From Proteobacteria bacterium UBA1148 (GTDB lineage Bacteria > Pseudomonadota > Gammaproteobacteria > Steroidobacterales > Rariloculaceae): DNA of 16,330 nucleotides. A program made the translations under genes and the position numbers. The DNA lies in contig DBZY01000057.1 of NCBI GenBank assembly GCA_002311835.1, forward strand, positions 959 to 17,288, read 5' to 3'. This document shows positions 1-8,133 of the stretch, one piece after another. The notes beneath the pieces were generated by a model. The model was not told the origin of the DNA, did not search any database, and saw only the letters and a program-made list of their open reading frames with translations. Each line of letters opens with the position of its first letter. Position 1 is the first letter of the stretch.

Positions 1-67
1 ACAATGAAATTGTATTTGGGTTATGTTGCACTGTAGCAGGCTGGAACTTCCCCAACGCGTTGCGGTC

Positions 68-82
68 GATCAGTATCTGATC
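68..82. repeat. Short perfect inverted repeat downstream of pnp
   Basis: GATCAG and CTGATC flank a 3-base centre (TAT), giving a perfect 6-bp inverted repeat just left of the terminator hairpin at 91-117. The leftmost 146 bases hold no recognisable gene. A plus-strand frame ends at the TAG at 34-36, but only about 11 codons of it are visible and it cannot be identified. The repeat could be a weak extra hairpin or chance. Confidence 0.3.
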
Positions 83-90
83 AGCTCTTT

Positions 91-117
91 AAAAGCCTCG
101 TTTACCGGGGCTTTTTT
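91..117. terminator. Intrinsic terminator between pnp and whatever lies to the left
   Basis: The arms 91-100 and 106-115 form a 10-bp stem around a 5-base loop, with a T6 run at 112-117 on the plus strand and A4 at 91-94. It can therefore act in both directions. In plus-strand RNA the one imperfect pair is a U-G wobble and the U-tract is six long. In minus-strand RNA the same position is a C-A mismatch and only four U follow. The hairpin lies 30 bases past the pnp stop, so it probably ends the pnp operon. Its geometry suits a plus-strand transcript arriving from outside the window better. Confidence 0.75.
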
Positions 118-146
118 ATCTACATAGGACCTCAGATTGAAAGGTA

Positions 147-2231
147 TCATGCCTCATCAATGTCCCTCATGCTCAATCGAATCCTGCCCTGACGATCGAC
201 TTCTAATACCTTTACCTTGATGACATCGCCCTCAGCAAGCTTGTCGCTGACCTTCTCGACCCTCTCATTAGAAATCTGTGATATGTGGACCAATCCGTCT
301 TTGCCAGGAAGTATTGAAACGAATGCCCCAAAATCCATTAATCGGACGACCTTACCTTCATAAATGCTACCAACCTCAACATCGGCAGTAATCAATTCAA
401 TACGCGCCTGAGCCTCTCGTCCGGATGCCCCATCCACGGATGCGATACGCACAGTACCGTCATTGTCAATGTCGATTGTCGCGCCAGTCTCTTCCGTCAT
501 TGCACGAATAACAGCCCCACCTTTACCGATGACGTCACGAATCTTCTCAGGATCAATTTTCATCGTAATAATGCTCGGCGCCCACTCAGACATTTCTTCA
601 CGCGGAGCAGAAAGCACTTTGTTCATCTCACCTAATATATGCAATCTAGCCTCACGTGCCTGGGCTAGAGCATCCGACATAATCTCTTGGGTGATTCCAT
701 CAATTTTGATATCCATCTGCAAGGCTGTAATTCCCTCAGAAGTTCCGGCAACTTTAAAATCCATGTCGCCCAGATGATCCTCGTCCCCGAGAATATCAGT
801 CAGAACGACGTGTTTACCCTCCCCTTTTATCAAGCCCATCGCGACCCCTGCTACAGGCGCCGCAATGGGCACGCCGGCGTCCATCAATGACAGGCTTGTT
901 CCACAAACACTAGCCATGGAACTTGAGCCATTAGACTCGGTAATCTCTGATACAACCCGGATCACATAAGGGAAGCTCTCCATATCAGGCATGATGGCTT
1001 CCACCCCACGGCGAGCCAATCGGCCATGCCCGATCTCCCTTCGCTTAGGGCCGCTCATGAACCCGGTCTCACCAACACAGTAGGGTGGGAAGTTGTAGTG
1101 CAGCATGAAGGGATCTTTCCGTTCCCCTTCAAGCGCATCTATGATCTGTGCATCGCGTCCCGTCCCCAAGGTCGTGACAACCACAGCCTGGGTTTCCCCG
1201 CGTGTGAATATCGCGGATCCATGGGTTCTCGGTAGCATGCCGACTTGCACGTCGATTGGTCTTACCGTGCGGGTATCTCGACCGTCGATTCGAGCTTCGC
1301 CATCCAAGACCCGACCCCGCACGATGCTCTTCTCCAAGCGGCCAAACTCAGACTCGACCTGCGCGGCCGTCCACTTGGAGGAATCGTCCTCCGCCAGTAC
1401 GGAGATCAGCTTCTTTTTAACCTCGGAAAGCTGGGCGGAGCGGCTTTGTTTTTCCGCGACGCTGTAGGCCTCCGAGATGCCTTTACCAACGACCGCTTCC
1501 ACGGACTTCACCAGAGCCTCGTCCACCTCAGGCGCTATCCACTCTATGCTTGGCTTACCAATTTCGGCGGCCAGACCCTTAATCTCCCCAATGGCAACCT
1601 GCATCTGTTCATGGCCGAATACGACCGCGCCGAGCATCACCTCTTCGGAGAGAATGTTCGCCTCTGACTCGACCATCAGCACCGCGTTCTCGGTTCCCGC
1701 AACGACCAGATCGAGATCGGAATCCTCAAGTGCCACCTTGTCTGGATTGAGGAGATATTCGCCGTTCTTGTACCCAACTCGCGCAGCGGCGATAGGACCA
1801 CGAAACGGGAGCCCGGATATCGCCAATGAGGCCGATGCACCGATCAATGCCGGAATGTCTGGGTTAACGTCAGGATTGAGGGACAACACAGTCGCTATCA
1901 CCTGCACGTCGTTACGGTAGCCCTGCGGAAACAGCGGGCGGATAGGGCGATCTATAAGCCGGGAGGTCAAGGTCTCCTTCTCGCTAGGCCTACCCTCTCG
2001 CTTGAAAAAACCTCCAGGGATCTTTCCCGCCGCGAATGTTTTCTCCTGATAATTTACCGTGAGCGGGAAAAAAGCTCGCCCCTCGGCCTGGCCTTTCTGC
2101 CCTACTGCTGTGACAAGTACCACCGTCTCAGCCATGGTAACGATGACAGCGCCATCAGCCTGACGAGCGACCGCACCGGTTTCAATTGTGACGTCATGGT
2201 CACCGTAAGAAAAAGTTCTGCTCAGTTTCAC
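147..2231 (-). CDS. pnp: Polynucleotide phosphorylase (PNPase)
   Basis: Phosphorolytic 3'-5' exoribonuclease that degrades RNA to nucleoside diphosphates; a trimer and, in many gammaproteobacteria, a degradosome component. The 694-residue protein is near the usual length (about 700). The first RNase PH domain carries the family signature GRPSEKETLTSRLIDRP, followed by a helical linker. The second, catalytic RNase PH domain carries GTSEGITALQMDIKIDG with its acidic residues. A KH domain (about 558-619) has the GKGG loop, and a C-terminal S1 domain (about 620-694) has FGAFVSILPGKDGLVHIS. The start is GTG, preceded by a purine-rich AGGGAAGG. It is the last gene of the operon, 109 bases after rpsO, the same neighbour as in E. 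coli, where pnp is autoregulated through its leader. Nothing appears truncated. Confidence 0.98.
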   Translation of the reverse strand: MKLSRTFSYGDHDVTIETGAVARQADGAVIVTMAETVVLVTAVGQKGQAEGRAFFPLTVNYQEKTFAAGKIPGGFFKREGRPSEKETLTSRLIDRPIRPLFPQGYRNDVQVIATVLSLNPDVNPDIPALIGASASLAISGLPFRGPIAAARVGYKNGEYLLNPDKVALEDSDLDLVVAGTENAVLMVESEANILSEEVMLGAVVFGHEQMQVAIGEIKGLAAEIGKPSIEWIAPEVDEALVKSVEAVVGKGISEAYSVAEKQSRSAQLSEVKKKLISVLAEDDSSKWTAAQVESEFGRLEKSIVRGRVLDGEARIDGRDTRTVRPIDVQVGMLPRTHGSAIFTRGETQAVVVTTLGTGRDAQIIDALEGERKDPFMLHYNFPPYCVGETGFMSGPKRREIGHGRLARRGVEAIMPDMESFPYVIRVVSEITESNGSSSMASVCGTSLSLMDAGVPIAAPVAGVAMGLIKGEGKHVVLTDILGDEDHLGDMDFKVAGTSEGITALQMDIKIDGITQEIMSDALAQAREARLHILGEMNKVLSAPREEMSEWAPSIITMKIDPEKIRDVIGKGGAVIRAMTEETGATIDIDNDGTVRIASVDGASGREAQARIELITADVEVGSIYEGKVVRLMDFGAFVSILPGKDGLVHISQISNERVEKVSDKLAEGDVIKVKVLEVDRQGRIRLSMRDIDEA

Positions 2232-2298
2232 TATTGCCTTCCCTGCCTATGCATTCGGTTTTCAATACCCAGAGGAGTACTTACGTACGCCTAATACG

Positions 2299-2326
2299 AC
2301 TCAGAGCCGGCGAAGCGGCTCTGAGT
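2299..2326 (-). promoter_or_regulatory. 11-bp hairpin in the rpsO-pnp spacer (candidate RNA processing or stability element)
   Basis: A perfect 11-bp stem (ACTCAGAGCCG with CGGCTCTGAGT) closes on a 6-base loop in the minus-strand transcript between rpsO and pnp. The T7 run (complement of 2327-2333) lies before the hairpin, not after it, so it is not a normal intrinsic terminator on the minus strand. On the plus strand it is followed by A's, so it is not one there either. By position it matches the E. coli pnp leader stem-loop that RNase III cleaves for PNPase autoregulation. The stem here is short for RNase III, so protection of the rpsO 3' end is an alternative role. Confidence 0.55.
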
Positions 2327-2340
2327 AAAAAAACTCGAGT

Positions 2341-2610
2341 TCAACGTCTTAATCCAAGGCGACTAATTAGTTCTTGGTAGCGTTCTCGGTCATTATCTTT
2401 CAGATAATCAAGGAGCTTACGCCGTTGATTCACCATCCTGAGCAACCCACGCCGTGAATGGTGATCCTTTTTGTGATCGGCAAAATGCTCGGATAATTCA
2501 TTTATTCTCGCCGATAGGAGCGCAACCTGAACTTCAGTCGACCCGGTATCCTTAGAGCCGCGTTGGTATTCGGAAATGATACCGGCTTTTTCTTCGACGT
2601 TGAGTGCCAT
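2341..2610 (-). CDS. rpsO: 30S ribosomal protein S15
   Basis: Primary 16S rRNA-binding protein of the 30S platform. At 89 residues it is the standard length, with the family hallmarks TGSTEVQVALLSARINELSEH, HHSRRGLLRMVNQRRKLLDYL and a C-terminal YQELISRLGLRR. The ATG start follows a GGAG Shine-Dalgarno at 2619-2622 with about 8 bases of spacing. It has its own sigma70-like promoter upstream (2676-2705) and a hairpin directly against the Shine-Dalgarno (2624-2642). This fits the known feedback repression of rpsO translation by S15 in other bacteria. It sits between truB and pnp, as is usual in gammaproteobacteria. Confidence 0.98.
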   Translation of the reverse strand: MALNVEEKAGIISEYQRGSKDTGSTEVQVALLSARINELSEHFADHKKDHHSRRGLLRMVNQRRKLLDYLKDNDRERYQELISRLGLRR

Positions 2611-2623
2611 TCCGTTTACTCCA

Positions 2624-2642
2624 GACCACCCCTACGGTGGCC
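2624..2642 (-). promoter_or_regulatory. rpsO leader hairpin, candidate S15 autoregulatory site
   Basis: In the minus-strand RNA, GGCCACC pairs with GGTGGUC across a 5-base GTAGG loop. That gives a 7-bp stem with one G-U wobble next to a G-C pair near the base. It ends one base upstream of the Shine-Dalgarno GGAG. S15 recognises a G-U/G-C element in 16S rRNA and represses its own mRNA in several phyla through leaders of varied structure. Position and the G-U pair are seen here; the binding is inferred. Confidence 0.45.
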
Positions 2643-2675
2643 TCTTTAATATTTTCTCATTCTGGAAAGCCCGGT

Positions 2676-2705
2676 ATTGTACTCGTGCAATCTTTTTAAA
2701 TCCAA
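2676..2705 (-). promoter_or_regulatory. Sigma70-like promoter for rpsO
   Basis: On the minus strand, -35 TTGGAT (2700-2705) and -10 TACAAT (2676-2681) are separated by 18 bases. The -10 matches TATAAT at 5 of 6 positions and the -35 matches TTGACA at 4 of 6. It lies just past the truB stop (2723) and 66 bases before the rpsO start, so rpsO-pnp can be transcribed separately from the upstream operon. E. coli also has an rpsO promoter at this place. Confidence 0.65.
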
Positions 2706-2722
2706 GGGTTTAAGTGGGTTAT

Positions 2723-3658
2723 TCAGACAAAGGAAGCCATCGCAGGGAAGATACGCCGCGGGACCAACTGTCCGTGCATTCGAACCTCACCAATTCCAAG
2801 AAAAATATTATCCGGTGAGTAGACTCGCACCCAGGCCTGCGGCCAATCAGGCTGAGCAGGCACTGACTGGCCATGTGTTAGAGACTCGCATAGCTCCGCC
2901 TCTACTACGACCCGGGGCCATTTAGTAAGAGCTGCATCAATCGGCAATAACCACTGATCGAGAGATGCCAGCCCTTCCTGAGCACTTGCCTCAAGCGCTT
3001 CCATATTCACCATCTGATGCTCTTCAAAAGGCTCGATAGATAGCCGACGAAGCTGACTAACATGCCCCAACGTACCCAGCGTTTTAGCGATATCCTCGAC
3101 CAAGGTCCGAACATACGTACCTTTAGAGCAAGTGACATTAAACACCAGCTCTGGCCACTCACATCGCAAAAGATCAATAGAAAAAATGCGCACTCTTCGA
3201 GCCTCGCGCACTACTTCAGTACCCTCTCGAGCTAATTCATAAAGACGTCGACCTTTATGCTTTAGTGCAGAGTACATAGGTGGAATTTGCTCAATCTCAC
3301 CCTCGAACGCCGCCAGTACTCCTAGTACAGTATTAGTCTTAAGCTCGATTAGGGGGGCTTCCGAAATAATCTTACCGTCAGCATCTCCAGAATCGGTACC
3401 GATACCAAGTCGCCCAGTGACTCGATAACGCTTGTGAGCATCTAGCAAAAAAGAGGAAATCTTTGTCCCCGCACCAAAACAAATTGGCAGCATTCCTGTT
3501 GCGAGGGGGTCAAGGCTTCCTGTATGTCCCGCTTTGCTTGCATTGAAGAGCCGTTTTATTCGTTGGAGGACGCTGTTGGAGGTCAGTCCAGTGGGTTTAT
3601 CCAAGAGTACAATGCCATGCAGTTCTCTCCCACGACGATTCCTTACTCGCCTAGTCAT
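2723..3658 (-). CDS. truB: tRNA pseudouridine-55 synthase
   Basis: Isomerises U55 in the T-loop of elongator tRNAs. The 311-residue protein is the typical length. The N-terminal LHGIVLLDKPTGLTSNSVLQ precedes the catalytic motif GHTGSLDPLATGMLPICFG, with the nucleophilic aspartate at D50. Further family motifs are KRYRVTGRLGIGTDSGDADG, PPMYSALKHKGRRLYELAREG and CSKGTYVRTLVEDIAKTLG. The tail (about 240-311) resembles the small C-terminal PUA-like domain. The ATG overlaps the rbfA stop as ATGA, indicating translational coupling. Confidence 0.97.
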   Translation of the reverse strand: MTRRVRNRRGRELHGIVLLDKPTGLTSNSVLQRIKRLFNASKAGHTGSLDPLATGMLPICFGAGTKISSFLLDAHKRYRVTGRLGIGTDSGDADGKIISEAPLIELKTNTVLGVLAAFEGEIEQIPPMYSALKHKGRRLYELAREGTEVVREARRVRIFSIDLLRCEWPELVFNVTCSKGTYVRTLVEDIAKTLGTLGHVSQLRRLSIEPFEEHQMVNMEALEASAQEGLASLDQWLLPIDAALTKWPRVVVEAELCESLTHGQSVPAQPDWPQAWVRVYSPDNIFLGIGEVRMHGQLVPRRIFPAMASFV

Positions 3659-4068
3659 TTCAGAGTCTTCTGAGTAGAAGTAAGCCCCTGCTCATAAGAC
3701 GTTTCAGCAAGACTGTTGTGGCTGCTCGCAATCGAGTCAATTAGCTGCGTAAGTTCAAATCCACGTTTCGCGGCCTCATCCGGAGTGAATCTAAGCTCAG
3801 GGACATGTCGTATGCGCAGTAGTTTCCCAATACGCGAACGCAAAAACCCACCCGCCTTATCAAACGCAGCCATTGCAGGTTCGGGGTCGGCATCTGGTAA
3901 CAATGTACTGAAATAGACCTTCGCGACACTCGCATCACGACTGACTTCCACAGCACTGACGCTAATACCCCTGAGACGGGGATCTTTAATAGCACTCAAG
4001 AGCAAATCATTCAGCGCTCGCTGCAGTTCTACTGCTACACGCAACTTCCTGGGATACTCGCGAGGCAT
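3655..4068 (-). CDS. rbfA: Ribosome-binding factor A
   Basis: Single KH-like domain protein that binds the 30S subunit near 16S helix 1 and assists late 30S maturation, especially in the cold. It has 137 residues, with the typical basic start REYPRKLRVAVELQRALNDLL, IKDPRL, the strand VSRDASVAKVYFSTL and RSRIGKLLRIRHVPELRFTPD. The last 25 residues are a polar tail, variable in the family. It begins 4 bases after the infB stop and overlaps truB by 4 bases, so it lies inside a coupled infB-rbfA-truB block. Confidence 0.96.
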   Translation of the reverse strand: MPREYPRKLRVAVELQRALNDLLLSAIKDPRLRGISVSAVEVSRDASVAKVYFSTLLPDADPEPAMAAFDKAGGFLRSRIGKLLRIRHVPELRFTPDEAAKRGFELTQLIDSIASSHNSLAETSYEQGLTSTQKTLK

Positions 4069-4072
4069 TCAA

Positions 4073-6589
4073 CTAGAGCGAGCGGGCTATTTCTGTACGC
4101 TCGTAACACTCAATCTGATCTCCGATCTTGACGTCGTTGTAGTTTTTCACTCCAATCCCACACTCTGTCCCAGCCCGTACTTCACTCGCATCGTCCTTAA
4201 ATCGACGCAAAGACTCGAGCTCTCCTTCGTATATCACAACGCTGTCTCTCAACACTCGAATTGGACTACTACGACGCACACAACCGTCAATAGTCATGCA
4301 CCCAGCAATCTGCCCAAACTTCGGGGAACGAAAAACCTCACGGACTTCCGCAAGACCAACAATCTGCTCACGAATTTCTGGTGCTAACAGGCCGCTGACA
4401 GCTGCCCGTACATCATCAATAGCCTCATAAATAATGCTGTAGTACCGAATATCAACACCAGTTTCCTTCAGAGCATCCCGAGCAGAAGCATCCGCGCGAA
4501 CGTTAAAGCCAATGACTATTGCCTTGGATGCGGCAGCTAACTGAACATCCGATTCTGTGATCGCTCCAACGGCACTTGAAATTACATTAACTTTCACTTC
4601 CTCTGTGCCAATTTTTTCCAGCGCTTCTTTTATTGCTTCTGCACTGCCATGCACATCCGCCTTAATCAGGAGTTGTACGCTTGCAAGTTCACCCTCCGCC
4701 ATCTGGCTAAAAACATCATCCAGTTTCGCCGCCTGTTGTTGTGCAAGCTTGCCATCTCGTTCTTTACCTTGGCGAAGCTCAGCAACCTCACGTGCTTTAC
4801 GCTCATTAGCAACAACCAACGCATCATCGCCAGCAGATGGTATCCCAGATAATCCCAGCACAACCACGGGCGTAGAGGGTCTTGCGTTTTCAATTAGCTC
4901 CCCGCTCTCATCAAACATTGCTCGAATCCGCCCATATTCCTGGCCAGCCAATAGCGTATCACCAAGCTTAAGACACCCCTTGTTAACCAAAACAGTAGCA
5001 ACCGCCCCGCGACCACGCTCTAAGCTTGCCTCAATCACCACACCAGATGCCGGTCCTGTATCAACGGCCTTAAGATCAAGCACCTCAGCCTGAAGTAAAA
5101 TTGCTTCTAGCAAATCATCGATGTTCTCACCTGTTTTCGCAGACACATTTATAAACAGATTCTCACCGCCCCAGTCCTCTGGAATAATCTCGTGCTGAGT
5201 TAATTCATTCCGCACACGAACAGGATCTGCATTTTCGAGATCTACCTTATTAACGGCAACGATAACAGGTACGCCAGCCGACTTCGCGTGCTGAATAGCC
5301 TCTTCCGTCTGTGGCATAACACCGTCATCGGCAGCTACGACGAGCACAACAATATCTGTTACTTGCGCTCCACGGGCACGCATCGCAGTAAATGCCGCGT
5401 GACCCGGAGTATCCAAAAAACTAATTTGCCCTTTATCCGTACTCACGGAATAGGCCCCAATGTGTTGCGTAATACCACCGGCTTCTCCCGCAGCTACGCG
5501 TGTTCGGCGAATATAATCTAGCAACGATGTCTTACCATGGTCGACGTGCCCCATGACCGTAACAACAGGCGATCGCGCCGCAAGATCCGGGCCATCTTCC
5601 GCATCAGAAATTGACTCAAGAAGTTGATCCTCAAGAGCAGTTTCTTTGAGCAATTTGGCAGTATGCCCCATCTCCTCGACAACTAGCACAGCGGTGTCTT
5701 GATCGATAACCTGATTGATCGTGACCATCATCCCCATATTCATGAGTGATCTGATAACCTCACCCGATTTAATGGCCATGCGTTGGGCAAGATCACTAAC
5801 GGTAATCGTGTCCGCAATCTCAATTTCACGAACAATCGGCTCCGTCGGTTTCTCAAACCCATGCTGCGTATCCACGCTAACATGCGCAGTACGACGTCGG
5901 GGCCGTTTTTTACGTCGCCTCGCACTCGCGCCCTTAGCAACGTGTAGCGTACGGCCATCAGCGGTTGATTTAGCCTGCTGCTGTGCGCGCTCTTTCTCCA
6001 AACGACGTTGTGCTGTCCTCTCAGCCTCTTCCTCTGCCTTGGCGCGCCGTTGCTCCTCAACTAAACGTCGCGCCTCCTCATCAGCGCGATGGCCGACCTC
6101 TTTTTCAGCCTTCTGACGAGTCTCAAGTTCCCGCTGATCCTGCTCAGCCTTAATAGCTGCTTCTTCGACCGCCTTACGTTCTCCTTCGAGACGCGCCGCT
6201 TCAGCTTGCTCTTGAGCTTCTATATTCTCGCGCTGAGTATCTAGCTCTTCTTGTTGTTTGCGGGCTTCCTCTTCGAGAACGTCTCGTTTTACATAGGTAC
6301 GCTTACGCCGAACCTCAACATTTACCGTGCGAGAGCGTCCCTGGCCACTCGCCAACCTAAGCTCACTTTGAGACTTTCGCTTAAGCGTAATCTTTTTTGG
6401 AGCAGAGGTACCGGGATCCTTTCGCCCGTGAGATAAACGTAAATGAGTAAGTAGCTCGAGTTTTGCATCTTCGCTGATCGTGTCATCGACACCCTCTACT
6501 TTGATGCCAGCTTCACCCAATTGCACCAGCAACTTTTCGACTGGAACCTTTAGGACTCCTGCAAACTCTGTGACCGTTACGTTCGACAT
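4073..6589 (-). CDS. infB: Translation initiation factor IF-2
   Basis: GTPase that brings fMet-tRNA to the 30S subunit and promotes subunit joining. I chose the ATG at 6589, giving MSNVTVTEFAGVLKVPVEKL, because it has a GAGGGA Shine-Dalgarno and lies just past the nusA stop. A longer reading to 6667 would overlap nusA by 68 bases and has no family support. The product has 838 residues. In order: an IF2_N domain; a highly charged coiled coil rich in Glu/Arg/Ala (about 105-208); a basic patch RRRKKRPRRR (about 224-233); a second IF2_N-like domain; and the G domain with GHVDHGKT (347-354), DTPGH (393-397), NKVD (447-450) and SAK (483-485). Domains II, III and IV follow. The long N-terminal part is typical of gammaproteobacterial IF2. 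Confidence 0.97.
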   Translation of the reverse strand: MSNVTVTEFAGVLKVPVEKLLVQLGEAGIKVEGVDDTISEDAKLELLTHLRLSHGRKDPGTSAPKKITLKRKSQSELRLASGQGRSRTVNVEVRRKRTYVKRDVLEEEARKQQEELDTQRENIEAQEQAEAARLEGERKAVEEAAIKAEQDQRELETRQKAEKEVGHRADEEARRLVEEQRRAKAEEEAERTAQRRLEKERAQQQAKSTADGRTLHVAKGASARRRKKRPRRRTAHVSVDTQHGFEKPTEPIVREIEIADTITVSDLAQRMAIKSGEVIRSLMNMGMMVTINQVIDQDTAVLVVEEMGHTAKLLKETALEDQLLESISDAEDGPDLAARSPVVTVMGHVDHGKTSLLDYIRRTRVAAGEAGGITQHIGAYSVSTDKGQISFLDTPGHAAFTAMRARGAQVTDIVVLVVAADDGVMPQTEEAIQHAKSAGVPVIVAVNKVDLENADPVRVRNELTQHEIIPEDWGGENLFINVSAKTGENIDDLLEAILLQAEVLDLKAVDTGPASGVVIEASLERGRGAVATVLVNKGCLKLGDTLLAGQEYGRIRAMFDESGELIENARPSTPVVVLGLSGIPSAGDDALVVANERKAREVAELRQGKERDGKLAQQQAAKLDDVFSQMAEGELASVQLLIKADVHGSAEAIKEALEKIGTEEVKVNVISSAVGAITESDVQLAAASKAIVIGFNVRADASARDALKETGVDIRYYSIIYEAIDDVRAAVSGLLAPEIREQIVGLAEVREVFRSPKFGQIAGCMTIDGCVRRSSPIRVLRDSVVIYEGELESLRRFKDDASEVRAGTECGIGVKNYNDVKIGDQIECYERTEIARSL

Positions 6590-6599
6590 AAAGATTCCC

Positions 6600-8108
6600 T
6601 CAGTCTCGGTCCTGCTGCTCGTTCTCAAACCAGTGGGCTCGAGCAGCCATAATAAGCTCCGCCGCACGCTCTGGATCTAATAATTCAACCTCTTCGAGAT
6701 CATCCACAGCCTGCTCAGCAAGATCCTCTCGAGTAACAATTCCTCGACTCGCTAACTCAAATGCCAATTCTTTGCTCATTCCTTCCAAACTCAGGAGGTC
6801 TTCCGCAGGTTTCGATTGATCTAAAATCTCTTCGCTCGCTATGGCTTGGGTAACAAGCACATCACGAGCCCGCGCTCTAAGCTGACCAACAATTTCTTCA
6901 TTGAACTCCGCGATCGTAAGTAGTTCACTTACCGGAACATAAGCAACTTCCTCTAACGAAGAAAATCCTTCCTGGACTAGGATTGTTGCAACATCTTCAT
7001 CGACATCGAGGTCCTTCGTAAATATCTCGAGCAAGCCGCGAGCCTCCTGTTCGCTCTTCTCCTCGGCGTCGGTCTCGGTGATCACATTGAGTTCCCAGCC
7101 AGTTAATTCGCTTGCAAGACGAATATTTTGCCCCCCTCTACCGATAGCCTGTGAAAGCTTTTCTTCATCCACGGCGACATCCATGCTATGAGCCTCCTCA
7201 TCCATCACGATGCCCACTACCTCTGCCGGCGACATAGCATTAATGACAAACTGTGCTTCATTGTCATCATGAAGAATGATATCAACGCGCTCGCCCGCGA
7301 GTTCATTAGAGACAGCCTGTACGCGGGAGCCTCGCATCCCAACGCATGCGCCAACAGGATCAATACGATTATCGTTACTCTTTACGGCAATCTTAGCTCG
7401 CAATCCAGGATCCCGAGCCGCGCCTATAATTTCTATGAGTCCCTGCCCTACCTCTGGAACCTCCAGTTTAAAAAGCTCGACCAGAAATTGTGATGAACTC
7501 CTCGTCATGAATAACTGAGGACCGCGTTGTTCCTCTCGAATCTCGCTCAACATACTCTTTATACGATCTTGAGGTTTTATAGGCTCCCGTGGAATCAGTT
7601 CTTCGCGAGGTAAGAAGCCTTCTGCGTTACCACCTAGATCAATGAACGCACCATTTCGATCCACACGCTTTACGATCCCACTAACCAGTTCTCCCACGCG
7701 ACCCTCATACTCCTCAAAAACCTGTTTGCGCTCAGCCTCCCGCACCTTCTGAACGATAACTTGCTTTGCAGCCTGGGCCGCGATTCGCCCGAACTCCACG
7801 GATCCCATCGGTTCCTCAACGTACTCACCTGGCTCGGCGTCGGGATTCACATCCACCGCATCCTGCAGTCTTAGCTCTCGATTGGGCTCCTCTAGCTCAT
7901 CGGAATCGTCAGCAAAAACCATCCAGCGTCTGAACGTTTCATATTCACCGTTACTTCTATCGATCGACACACGTACGTCAATATCATCGCTATGCCGTCT
8001 ACGTGTTGCTGATGCTAGGGCAGCCTCAATAGCTTCAAAAATGACGTCTTTATCTATGCCTTTCTCATTCGAGACGGCATCAGCCACCATTAAAATCTCT
8101 TTGTTCAT
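6600..8108 (-). CDS. nusA: Transcription elongation/termination factor NusA
   Basis: Binds RNA polymerase and nascent RNA; promotes pausing, intrinsic termination and Nus-dependent antitermination. The 502 residues comprise an RNAP-binding N-terminal domain (1-130), an S1 domain (about 135-200, VDRNGAFIDLGGNAEGFLPR), KH1 (GMRG at 257-260), KH2 (IGRGG at 322-326), and two acidic helix-hairpin-helix repeats (about 365-425 and 438-495). Two C-terminal repeats are typical of proteobacterial NusA. The ATG follows AGAGGTG at good spacing, 25 bases after rimP, and the gene ends 10 bases before infB. In several bacteria NusA regulates its own operon, and tandem terminators stand upstream of rimP here. 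Confidence 0.98.
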   Translation of the reverse strand: MNKEILMVADAVSNEKGIDKDVIFEAIEAALASATRRRHSDDIDVRVSIDRSNGEYETFRRWMVFADDSDELEEPNRELRLQDAVDVNPDAEPGEYVEEPMGSVEFGRIAAQAAKQVIVQKVREAERKQVFEEYEGRVGELVSGIVKRVDRNGAFIDLGGNAEGFLPREELIPREPIKPQDRIKSMLSEIREEQRGPQLFMTRSSSQFLVELFKLEVPEVGQGLIEIIGAARDPGLRAKIAVKSNDNRIDPVGACVGMRGSRVQAVSNELAGERVDIILHDDNEAQFVINAMSPAEVVGIVMDEEAHSMDVAVDEEKLSQAIGRGGQNIRLASELTGWELNVITETDAEEKSEQEARGLLEIFTKDLDVDEDVATILVQEGFSSLEEVAYVPVSELLTIAEFNEEIVGQLRARARDVLVTQAIASEEILDQSKPAEDLLSLEGMSKELAFELASRGIVTREDLAEQAVDDLEEVELLDPERAAELIMAARAHWFENEQQDRD

Positions 8109-8133
8109 AGCTCGGACACCTCTGCCATTTGCA

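Noticed and set aside
1..36. C-terminal end of a plus-strand gene at the left edge
   Set aside because: Only about 11 codons before a TAG are visible, too few to support a gene call.
4557..5093. 178-codon plus-strand frame opposite infB
   Set aside because: Ser/Ala/Thr-rich antisense shadow of the conserved IF2 coding sequence.
5880..6360. Repetitive Glu/Arg/Ala-coding stretch as a possible repeat element
   Set aside because: This is the normal charged coiled-coil region of the IF2 N-terminal part, not a DNA repeat.
6590..6667. N-terminal extension of infB by 26 codons
   Set aside because: It overlaps the nusA 3' end and lacks family support, while the ATG at 6589 has a good ribosome site and a matching IF2 N-terminus.
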